From positions 1 to 11,491 of the forward strand of contig JBFGCT010000131.1 in assembly GCA_041581055.1 (NCBI GenBank): 11,491 nucleotides of DNA, given 5' to 3'. Under the pieces are notes generated by a model, which saw nothing but the letters and a program-made list of their open reading frames with translations, made no database searches and was not told the DNA's origin. How positions within the stretch are numbered: the first letter of the stretch is position 1; every line of letters starts with the position of its first letter. The position numbers and the translations under genes were made by a program. Positions 5,663 through 11,491 of the stretch are shown piece by piece. The DNA comes from JBFGCT01 sp041581055. Lineage in GTDB: Bacteria; Actinomycetota; Acidimicrobiia; Acidimicrobiales; Ilumatobacteraceae.

Positions 5663-8302
5663 TCAGTCGGCCACCGCGGCGGGGGCCGGGCCAGGAAGGT
5701 ACAGCGCAAACCCGCCGATCTCCTCCCGGCGGTACGCGTCGACCGGGAGCCACAGCCGGTCGGGGCGCTCGTTGTCGAGGCGGAACACGAACGCCACGGT
5801 CTCGGGCGGCGACGCCTCCACGATCCGCTGGCGCTCCGGGAAGCGGACCGGCCAGTCGGGCGTGACCGCCGCGACGAGCCGCCGGTCGCCGGCGAACTCG
5901 ATCGGCAGCACACCCCAGTAGCTCCCGGCGATCCGGTCGATTCCGGCGTCGTCGAGCCGGCCGACGATCTCGGCGATCGCGTCGTTCGGCCCGCCGTCGG
6001 AGCGGTCGACCAGGGGCCCGACCCCGGGGAGGACGAACCCGACGAGCCACACCGCCAGCACACCACCCGCGGCGACGACGGCCCGCCCGGACGTGTGCCC
6101 CATCAGCTCATCGACGCCGACCGCCATCGCGAGCACGATGAACGGGTACGTGATCACGCCGTACCGCCCGTCGGCGGCGTAGATCAGGTTCTCGAAGATC
6201 GCCATGATCGGGAAGGCGGCGACGATGACGAGGGGGAGCAGGAACCGGCTGCGGGCGGCGCCCTGCCGGACGAGGGCGACCAGCCCGAAGGCGGTCAACG
6301 CCAGCAGCCCGGCGTACAGCAGCGGGCCGATGACCGCGTTGACCTCCCAGGCGAGCGAGTCGTCGCGGAGGCCGAACGCGCGGGGCAGCAGGTCGACCCC
6401 GAACGTCCTGAGCCGGTCGACGTAGGTGTCCTCCAGGTCGACGGGCGGTTCGAGCGACGGCAAGCCGTTGACCGCGTTCCACAGCAGGAACGGCCCGCAC
6501 CCGACGGCGCCGCCCCCGATCACCCACGACCACGCCGCCGGCCGGCGCCTGACCAGCAGCACGGCGACCACCATCGGAACGAGCGTCGCGAGGTACATCG
6601 GGTGCAGCCAGAAGCCGAACCCGGCGGCCGCTCCGAACAGCCCCAACGTCGGGCCGGGCGTGCCCTCGACGTCGATGATCCGGCCGGCCAGGAAGAACGC
6701 GACGACGGTCACCAGCATCCCCGACGAGTAGGCGACGTAGGCGGTGACCGAGAGCAGCAGCATCCCGCCCGGCGTGATCCACAGCAGCGCGGCGGCGATC
6801 AGCCCGACCCGGCGGCGACGAAGTCGGGCGCCGATCACCGCGACCATCGCCCCGGCGACGACCCAGAACAACGTGCTCAGCAGCTTCAGCGAGAGGATGT
6901 GGGCGCCGAACACGGCGACGAGCGGGGCGTAGAGGTAGGCCTCGAACGGCAGCGTGTAGACGGCGCCGCCGAGGACGACCGGCAGGTCGCCGTCGAGGAT
7001 GGCGAAGCTCTGGATCCCGGTGTAGGCCTCGTCGCCGTTCAACTCGCCAGCGGGTGAGCGCAGCACGATGGCCCGCACGACGACGCCGGCCAGCAGGGCG
7101 AGCGCGGCGAGCGCGGTCCACCGCCGGCTCGACGGGCTGCGGAGCACCGACGCGGCCGACCAGACGTCGCGCGACGCGGTCAGCTCGCCGGCGCGCTCGG
7201 CCGCCAGCGAGCCGACGTCGCCGACGACCACCTCCACCCCCGCCCGCCGGGCCGAGTCGACGTCGAGCCCGCCGGACGGGCCGGTGATGAACGTCACCCG
7301 GTCGCGGGGGTGCGTCCTGGCGTGTTCGATCGCCGCCGCCAGGCCGCGGCGGCGGGCCCGGGCCGAGCCCGAGCGGTCGACCCAGGCGACCCGCGCCGTC
7401 GCCAGCCGGTCGCGCGCCGCCCTCGCCCCGGCCGCCGAGTCCGGGCGAGCCGGCTGCCCCGCCAGCCGGTCGTCCCAGACGGAGCGGAACGCCTCGTACG
7501 ACGCGTGCGGGTCGGCGTCCTGCCCGGCCCCGCCGAGCCCGTGGTGGTGGACGACGGGCACGTCGACGACCAGGCGCGAGCGCTGCCCCTCGGACTCGAC
7601 GCGCAACGCGTAGTCGACGTCCTCGAAGAACGCCGGGTGGTAGCGGGCGTCGAAGCCGCCCCGCGCCAGGTGCTCGCCGCGGCGCACCAGCCAGCACGCG
7701 GCCGACACGTAGTCGACGTCGCGGGCGAACAGCTGCGTCGCGTCGCCGGTCATCATGTCGCGGCCGGCGACCGCGCCGGTCCAGCCGTCGGGGTAGACGA
7801 CGCGGCCGGCCTCCTGGATCGTGCCGTCGGGGTTCATCAGCACCGGGCCGGCGATGGCGACGACCGGGTCGTCGAGCGCGGCGGCCAGCGGCGCCAGCCA
7901 GCCGTCGTCGACGATGACGTCGGGGTTGAGGAAGCACACGAGCTCTCCGCTCGTCAGCGAGACGCCGAGGTCGTTGCCGCCGCCGAAGCCGAGGTTGCCG
8001 GGCGGCGTGACCAGCCGCACGCCGGCGCTCCGCGACCGCAGGAGATCCCCCGAGGCGGGCCGGCCGGCAGCCGGATTGTCGACGACGACGACCTCGAACG
8101 GTAGCCGGGTGTTATCGGCCAGCGCGGCCAGCGCGTCGAGGATCACGGGACCGGTGCCGAACGTGACGATGATGATCGAGACCAGCGGGTCGGGCGAGCT
8201 CGCGATCCGCACGTCCGGCGCGCCCGCCGCGGTGACCTCGTCGGCGATGCCCGCCCGGCCGGCCTCCCCCACGCGCGGGGCCGGTGCGTTCAGCTCGGCC
8301 AT
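5663..8302 (-). CDS. Bifunctional GT2 glycosyltransferase / GT-C membrane glycosyltransferase fusion
   Basis: An 879-residue two-part protein. Residues ~40-280 are a rhamnosyltransferase-like GT2 domain: SIIIVTFG, VVVVDNPA (72-79), NLGFGGGNDLG (103-113), FLNPDV with NPD as the metal site (~124-129), and FFEDVDYALR (~226-235) with the catalytic ED. A ~100-residue linker with some beta-alpha character follows (TFITGPSGG, VEVVVGDVG). From ~395 to ~780 come about ten hydrophobic helices of a GT-C (PMT/ArnT-like) enzyme; the first loop carries GDEAYTG (~423-429), the expected acidic catalytic pair. The last ~110 residues are a soluble, probably outside-facing domain. The ATG at 8302 lies two bases after the wzt stop. 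A GTG at 8338 is in frame but would overlap wzt by 34 bases and adds no homology. One half should act in the cytoplasm and the other on the outer side, with the lipid-linked donor probably supplied by the downstream gene. Confidence 0.88.
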   Translation of the reverse strand: MAELNAPAPRVGEAGRAGIADEVTAAGAPDVRIASSPDPLVSIIIVTFGTGPVILDALAALADNTRLPFEVVVVDNPAAGRPASGDLLRSRSAGVRLVTPPGNLGFGGGNDLGVSLTSGELVCFLNPDVIVDDGWLAPLAAALDDPVVAIAGPVLMNPDGTIQEAGRVVYPDGWTGAVAGRDMMTGDATQLFARDVDYVSAACWLVRRGEHLARGGFDARYHPAFFEDVDYALRVESEGQRSRLVVDVPVVHHHGLGGAGQDADPHASYEAFRSVWDDRLAGQPARPDSAAGARAARDRLATARVAWVDRSGSARARRRGLAAAIEHARTHPRDRVTFITGPSGGLDVDSARRAGVEVVVGDVGSLAAERAGELTASRDVWSAASVLRSPSSRRWTALAALALLAGVVVRAIVLRSPAGELNGDEAYTGIQSFAILDGDLPVVLGGAVYTLPFEAYLYAPLVAVFGAHILSLKLLSTLFWVVAGAMVAVIGARLRRRRVGLIAAALLWITPGGMLLLSVTAYVAYSSGMLVTVVAFFLAGRIIDVEGTPGPTLGLFGAAAGFGFWLHPMYLATLVPMVVAVLLVRRRPAAWSWVIGGGAVGCGPFLLWNAVNGLPSLEPPVDLEDTYVDRLRTFGVDLLPRAFGLRDDSLAWEVNAVIGPLLYAGLLALTAFGLVALVRQGAARSRFLLPLVIVAAFPIMAIFENLIYAADGRYGVITYPFIVLAMAVGVDELMGHTSGRAVVAAGGVLAVWLVGFVLPGVGPLVDRSDGGPNDAIAEIVGRLDDAGIDRIAGSYWGVLPIEFAGDRRLVAAVTPDWPVRFPERQRIVEASPPETVAFVFRLDNERPDRLWLPVDAYRREEIGGFALYLPGPAPAAVAD

Positions 8303-8304
8303 CC

Positions 8305-9510
8305 TCAGCTCTGGTGAACGGTGGTGTTGATCCGCCACGTGACCGGCATGTGGAGCAGCCCGGCGTCGTTGGTGGCGTACTGGCGCACCTCGAACCGGAA
8401 CCCGCGCTCCCAGTGGTCGTACTCGTGCACCTCGGCCTGGTCGGTGAGCGAGACCGACAGGACGTAGACCCCCTCCAGCAACGGCAGCGCGTCGATCGCC
8501 AACTCGACCGCTCCCTTGCCGCGGATCGTCCCGATCGTCTTGTGGGCGAGCCGCGTGCTGGTGCCCCAGACCAGATTGCCGTGGACCGTGTCGATGCGGA
8601 AACCGAACACGACGTCTTGGAGCGGTTGGTGGGCGTCGAACTCGAGGCGCAGCGTCGCCGGTTTGAGGGTGGTCAGGAGCGGGGCCGGCTGGCCGGCGTC
8701 GTCGACGAAGCCGGCGGCGGTGATCTCGGCCTCCAGGCTCCCCCAGCGCTCGCCCAGGTCCGCCTCGACCCGCTCGCCCTCGTGACTGTCACCGCGGTAG
8801 CGGGTGATGATGGCCGGGGCGGGACCGAGTTCGACGAGCTGACCGTGGTCGAGCCACGCCACCTGCTCGCACAGCTGCTCGACCTGGGCGAGGCCGTGGC
8901 TGACGAAGACGATCGTGCGGCCGTCGCGGCGGAACTCCTCGATCTTCTCCGCGCAGCGGCGCTGGAAGGTCTCGTCGCCGACCGAGAGGACCTCGTCGAT
9001 CAGCAGCACATCGGGCTCGACGTTGGCGGCGACCGCGAACCCCAGCCGCACGAACATGCCCGAGGAGTAGTTCTTCACCGGCGTGTCGATGAACTCCTCG
9101 AGCCCGGCGAACTCGACGATGGCGTCGAACTTGTTCTCGATCTCGCGCTTGCTCAGCCCGAGGATCGCCCCGTTCAGGTACACGTTCTCGCGGCCGCTCA
9201 GCTCGATGTGGAACCCGGCGCCGAGCTCGAGCAGCGCCGAGATGCGCCCGACGTGGCTGATGTTTCCCCGGTCGGGGCGGAGGATGCCGGCCAGGCACTT
9301 GAGGAGCGTGCTCTTGCCCGAACCGTTGGCCCCGATGATGCCGAACGTCTGCCCGGACGCGACCTCGAAGTCGACGCCCTTGAGCGCCCAGAACTCCTCG
9401 TACTGGGCGCGGCGGCCCTTGAGGATGGTCGCCTTCAGGTACTGGTTCTTCTCCTGGTAGAGCCGGAAGCTCTTCCACAGGTTCTCGACGACGACGGCAT
9501 TGTCGGGCAT
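8305..9510 (-). CDS. wzt: Polysaccharide ABC exporter ATPase (Wzt/TagH type) with C-terminal carbohydrate-binding-like domain
   Basis: A 401-residue ATPase that powers export of a lipid-linked polysaccharide. The nucleotide-binding domain has Walker A GANGSGKST (60-68), a short Q-loop region (LLELGAGFH) typical of the Wzt/RfbE group, signature YSSGM (148-152), Walker B VLLIDE (168-173) and the switch histidine in VSHG (H205). Residues ~245-395 form a beta-rich domain (FGFRIDTVHGNLVWGTST, GVYVLSVSLTD, YDHWERGFRFEV) matching the Wzt C-terminal fold, which in E. coli O9a binds the modified non-reducing end of the glycan. The ATG at 9510 is preceded by GGTGG a few bases upstream. It is the first gene of the operon and diverges from the permease gene across 130 bases. 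The fold is certain; the recognised glycan end is unknown. Confidence 0.93.
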   Translation of the reverse strand: MPDNAVVVENLWKSFRLYQEKNQYLKATILKGRRAQYEEFWALKGVDFEVASGQTFGIIGANGSGKSTLLKCLAGILRPDRGNISHVGRISALLELGAGFHIELSGRENVYLNGAILGLSKREIENKFDAIVEFAGLEEFIDTPVKNYSSGMFVRLGFAVAANVEPDVLLIDEVLSVGDETFQRRCAEKIEEFRRDGRTIVFVSHGLAQVEQLCEQVAWLDHGQLVELGPAPAIITRYRGDSHEGERVEADLGERWGSLEAEITAAGFVDDAGQPAPLLTTLKPATLRLEFDAHQPLQDVVFGFRIDTVHGNLVWGTSTRLAHKTIGTIRGKGAVELAIDALPLLEGVYVLSVSLTDQAEVHEYDHWERGFRFEVRQYATNDAGLLHMPVTWRINTTVHQS

Positions 9511-9621
9511 GGGGCCACCAGTCTGACCGATTCAGCGCCGGTTCCGACCACATCTCATCGAAATTCGCCGTTCGCCGCCATGGCCTGGCAACGGTCACGA
9601 CGGAGCCCGATGCCGTGCGGA

Positions 9622-9627
9622 TAGCCT
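9622..9627 (+). promoter_or_regulatory. Possible -10 box (TAGCCT) for wzm in the divergent wzt/wzm gap
   Basis: The 130-base gap 9511-9640 separates divergent wzt and wzm. On the plus strand TAGCCT fits TANNNT and ends 13 bases before the wzm ATG, so transcription would start about six bases before translation. No convincing -35 is seen. On the minus strand there is no TANNNT box before wzt; its promoter is not identified. The gap also has a locally AT-richer stretch around 9551-9567 and an eight-base palindrome, GCCATGGC, at 9577-9584. Confidence 0.35.
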
Positions 9628-9640
9628 CCGGACGCTGCCC

Positions 9641-10456
9641 ATGAGTGCCGTGATGAGCGTCGTCAGCAACCGAGAACTGCTGTGGAACTTCACCCTGCGC
9701 GAGCTGCGGACGAAGTACCGCCGCTCCCTTCTCGGCTGGACCTGGTCGATGCTCAACCCGCTGGCGACGGTGGCGATCTACTGGTTCGTGTTCGGCGTCA
9801 TCTTCAGCAGCCCCGCGCCGACCGGCCACCCGAGCGGGCTCGACAACTTCGCGCTGTGGTTGGTGAGCGGCCTCATCCCGTGGAGCTTCTTCGCCCTGAT
9901 CTGCAACCTCGGCCTCGGCTCGATCACCGCCAACGCCGGTCTCGTGCGGCGGGTCGCGTTCCCCCGCGAGGTTCTCGTCTTCGCCAACGTGCTGCACGCC
10001 TGCGTCCAGTTCGCGATCGAGATGACGCTGGTCTGCGTCATCCTGTTGGTCGCCGGCAGCCCGCTGCTCCCCTGGCTCCCGGTGATCGTGTTCACCGGCG
10101 CGCTGCTCGCCGTGTTCGGCGCCGGGTTCGCGCTGGCCCTGAGCGCGCTCGCCGTCTACTTCCGCGACATGTCGTACCTCTGGGCGATCGCCATCCAGGT
10201 GTGGTTCTTCGCCACGCCGATCATCTACCCGCCCGGCCTCGTCGCCACCAACCCCGACATCCCGAGCTGGGCCAACCGGGCCCTCGAGCTCAACCCGATG
10301 GCCGCCTTCGCCCGCGTGTTCCGCCGGCTGGTCTACGACGGCCGTGCGCCCGGACTCGTCACCATGGGCGGCGTCGCCCTGACGAGCTTCGTGACGCTCG
10401 CGCTCGGTTGGGCGCTGTTCCTGCGCCTCGCCCCGCGCTTCGCGGAAGAGGTCTGA
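9641..10456 (+). CDS. wzm: Polysaccharide ABC exporter permease (Wzm/TagG, ABC-2 type)
   Basis: A 271-residue membrane protein, normal length for Wzm/TagG, that forms the channel through which the lipid-linked glycan crosses the cytoplasmic membrane. The N-terminus has the family signature RELRTKYRRSLLG, then WSMLNP (20-40), an interfacial helix leading into the first membrane span. Six hydrophobic segments follow (about 40-56, 70-95, 110-138, 143-172, 178-197 and 240-264). Other family hallmarks are VRRVAFPREVLVF (102-114), AVYFRDMSYLW (171-181), ATPIIYPPG (191-199) and LNPMAAF (217-223). The ATG at 9641 is chosen because the signature lies 20 residues in; an ATG four codons later is also possible. 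It should pair with the divergently encoded Wzt. The gene ends six bases from the convergent GT2-like gene. Confidence 0.93.
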   Translation: MSAVMSVVSNRELLWNFTLRELRTKYRRSLLGWTWSMLNPLATVAIYWFVFGVIFSSPAPTGHPSGLDNFALWLVSGLIPWSFFALICNLGLGSITANAGLVRRVAFPREVLVFANVLHACVQFAIEMTLVCVILLVAGSPLLPWLPVIVFTGALLAVFGAGFALALSALAVYFRDMSYLWAIAIQVWFFATPIIYPPGLVATNPDIPSWANRALELNPMAAFARVFRRLVYDGRAPGLVTMGGVALTSFVTLALGWALFLRLAPRFAEEV

Positions 10457-10465
10457 GCGCGCTCA
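10454..10465. other. 12-base perfect palindrome holding both convergent stop codons
   Basis: TGAGCGCGCTCA reads the same on both strands. Its first three bases are the wzm stop (plus strand) and its last three are the stop of the minus-strand GT2-like gene. With a 4-base loop it would give only a 4-base stem and no T-run follows, so it is too weak to be called a terminator. No other terminator is visible between these convergent genes. Confidence 0.6.
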
Positions 10466-11167
10466 ACCCGGCGCCTGCTCCTCCAGCCAGCGGCGCTTCC
10501 ACCGCGGCAGTTGGTCGCGGTCCCAGTTGGCGATCATCGCGTCGGCGTGCTCGCGGTAATAGCGATCCTCCGCGGACAGGTCGTCGGCGTCGAGGTACCA
10601 CGGCAGGTGGCGGGCGACGTACGGCGGGCCGGTGCGCAGGGCACGAGACTCGTCGTGACGCCGGTCGAGCGGCCGGTAGAGGGCGAACGTGGTGTCGATG
10701 TCGGCGCGGAACACCCCGGGCTCGACCTCGTCGCGCCAGAAGCGGAGCTCCCACTCGCGCACGTCGCCGGCCAGCGGGTACGACGAGGGCAGGTCGTCGA
10801 TGCGCAGCCCGAAGCCGACCTTGTCCACGTCGGGGTGCCGGTCGAGCAGCTCCCGGAAGCGGGCGACCGCGTCGGGCGGGCACCCGGGGTCGGGGACGAC
10901 GTCGGGATCGCTGATCACCAGGTGCCGGCCGTGGGCGACGCGCTGCGCCGTGCCCGACAACCAGGGCGAGCGATGGCCGAGGTTGCGATCGAGGCGCACG
11001 ACATGGTGCGCCGTCGACGCGAGATAGTCGAGCAGGGGCGGGTAGGTCGACGCGTTGTCGATCAGCCAGATCTCCTGGTGGCCGGCCCCCTCGAGCCAGT
11101 CGACCAGCTGCCGCAGCGGCGTCACCCGATCGCGGACGGGGATGAGGACCGGGACGTCGGCGCTCAT
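10463..11167 (-). CDS. Small GT2-like (GT-A fold) glycosyltransferase
   Basis: A 234-residue soluble protein with a GT-A fold. It shows VPVLIPVRDRVTPLRQLVDWL (5-25), the nucleotide-side strand EIWLIDNAS (32-40), the conserved-looking loop NLGHRSPWLSG (62-72), the metal site DPD inside VISDPDVVPD (84-93), KVGFGLRIDDLP (116-127) and a late segment PPYVARHLPWYLDADDL (181-197) probably involved in acceptor binding. The NxGH-PW and VGFGLRIDD motifs set it apart from the rhamnosyltransferase-like GT2 enzymes of this window. The ATG at 11167 overlaps the upstream stop as ATGA, which fixes the start and suggests coupling. The likely role is adding one sugar in the same polysaccharide pathway; donor and acceptor are unknown. 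Divergent members of this type are often labelled only as hypothetical glycosyltransferases. Confidence 0.78.
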   Translation of the reverse strand: MSADVPVLIPVRDRVTPLRQLVDWLEGAGHQEIWLIDNASTYPPLLDYLASTAHHVVRLDRNLGHRSPWLSGTAQRVAHGRHLVISDPDVVPDPGCPPDAVARFRELLDRHPDVDKVGFGLRIDDLPSSYPLAGDVREWELRFWRDEVEPGVFRADIDTTFALYRPLDRRHDESRALRTGPPYVARHLPWYLDADDLSAEDRYYREHADAMIANWDRDQLPRWKRRWLEEQAPG

Positions 11168-11491
11168 CGCCGGCGTCGCCCCAGGCTCCGGCGGGCGGCC
11201 GCGTACAGTCGACGCGGCGCGGCGAGGAGCCGCCAGGACTTCGTGCGCTCGATCGCGTCCAACTCGGCGGCGAGCTCGACCGCCCGCTGCCGGCACGCCG
11301 CCAGCTGCCGCTCGGCGGCGACCTGGGCGGTGACCGCGTCCTCCATCCACGCCATCACCTCCAGCACCCGCAGCCGAAGGCGCTCGTTGTCGGCGTCGAG
11401 ACGCTCGACCAGGTCGAGCAACGCGCCGACGTCGGGCACGTCGGGCACGTCGGGCACGTCGGGCACGTCGGGCACGTCGGGCACGTCGGGC
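11164..11491 (-). CDS. Coiled-coil protein or C-terminal tail with VPD repeat and SWR motif (partial)
   Basis: The frame is open to the right edge, so the true start may lie outside. The visible ~108 residues begin with at least six exact Val-Pro-Asp repeats, followed by a heptad-like helix (LLDLVERLDADNERLRLRV, then DAVTAQVAAERQLAACRQ and ELAAELDAIE), a TKSWRLLAAPRRLY segment and a basic tail (RRSLGRRRR). The SWRL-AP-R segment after a coiled coil is seen at the ends of many polysaccharide-locus glycosyltransferases and methyltransferases, so this may be the tail of a larger enzyme. Every repeat also contains GTG, so a start inside the repeat giving a small stand-alone protein of about 90-106 residues cannot be ruled out. 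The stop overlaps the next gene's ATG as ATGA. Function is not assigned. Confidence 0.65.
   Translation of the reverse strand, partial: PDVPDVPDVPDVPDVPDVPDVGALLDLVERLDADNERLRLRVLEVMAWMEDAVTAQVAAERQLAACRQRAVELAAELDAIERTKSWRLLAAPRRLYAAARRSLGRRRR
11431..11491. repeat. Nine-base perfect tandem repeat, six full copies plus seven bases, open at edge
   Basis: The unit GTCGGGCAC (minus strand GTGCCCGAC) repeats without a single mismatch from 11431 to the end of the window. It is in frame with the coiled-coil gene and codes for Val-Pro-Asp. The total copy number is unknown because the array continues past the edge. Perfect identity at the DNA level, with no synonymous changes, points to recent expansion by strand slippage; copy number changes would keep the frame. 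Confidence 0.95.

Noticed and set aside
6095..7057. A 320-codon plus-strand frame opposite the GT-C domain
   Set aside because: The product is extremely rich in Asp, Arg, Gln and Glu, the mirror image of hydrophobic codons on the other strand, so it is a shadow.
8303..8338. Alternative GTG start at 8338 for the fusion gene
   Set aside because: It would overlap wzt by 34 bases, has no ribosome binding site and adds 12 residues without homology; the ATG at 8302 directly after the wzt stop fits better.
9540..9545. GGAACC on the minus strand upstream of wzt, resembling an ECF sigma factor -35 element
   Set aside because: No matching -10 element is found at the usual distance, and a short motif like this is expected by chance.
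8284..9624. A 446-codon plus-strand frame opposite wzt
   Set aside because: The minus strand holds an unmistakable ABC ATPase here; the plus-strand product has no domain-like features.
1..11491. Defence system, CRISPR array, prophage, insertion sequence or RNA gene
   Set aside because: No spaced repeats, transposase, nuclease, toxin-antitoxin, integrase, tRNA or rRNA-like sequence was recognised on either strand.

Overview
The window is very GC-rich, with strong G/C bias at third codon positions, GTG and ATG starts, short overlaps of the GTGA/ATGA type between genes, and TANNNT boxes placed right in front of start codons. Together these suggest an actinobacterium; something like an Acidimicrobiia lineage is possible, but the sequence alone does not fix the genus. 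No RNA genes, insertion sequences, CRISPR arrays or phage genes were seen. The window is almost fully coding; the longest gap between genes is 130 bases.

The locus makes and exports a cell-surface polysaccharide by the ABC-transporter route. From left to right: (a) a minus-strand operon read from 3935 down to 1: a small helical protein (3528-3935), a GT4 glycosyltransferase with an unusual C-terminal extension (1810-3531), a GT2 rhamnosyltransferase-like enzyme with a large internal insertion (266-1714), and the start of a second GT4 enzyme that runs off the left edge (1-269). (b) A single plus-strand gene (4004-4909) for a zinc-ribbon SAM-dependent methyltransferase, divergent from (a) across 68 bases that carry two apparently leaderless promoters. 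(c) A minus-strand operon read from 9510 down to 4884: the Wzt-type ATPase with a C-terminal carbohydrate-binding-like domain (8305-9510), a fusion of a GT2 domain to a GT-C membrane glycosyltransferase (5663-8302), and a polyprenyl-phosphate-sugar-synthase-like GT2 enzyme (4884-5648). (d) A plus-strand gene for the Wzm-type permease (9641-10456), divergent from wzt. (e) A minus-strand pair: a coiled-coil protein with a nine-base VPD-coding repeat running off the right edge (11164-11491), followed by a small GT2-like enzyme (10463-11167).

A working model: cytoplasmic GT2 and GT4 enzymes build a chain on a lipid carrier; the polyprenyl-phosphate-sugar synthase supplies a lipid-linked sugar to the GT-C domain, which would act on the outer face of the membrane; the methyltransferase modifies or caps a sugar; and Wzm/Wzt export the chain, with the Wzt C-terminal domain possibly reading its end. 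Nothing here is clearly a wholly new system. The points most worth a second look are the GT2/GT-C fusion, the divergent wzm/wzt arrangement, the 65-base tandem duplication carrying a second copy of a start codon, the VPD repeat joined to a coiled coil, and the degenerate extra domain on the 1810-3531 GT4 enzyme.
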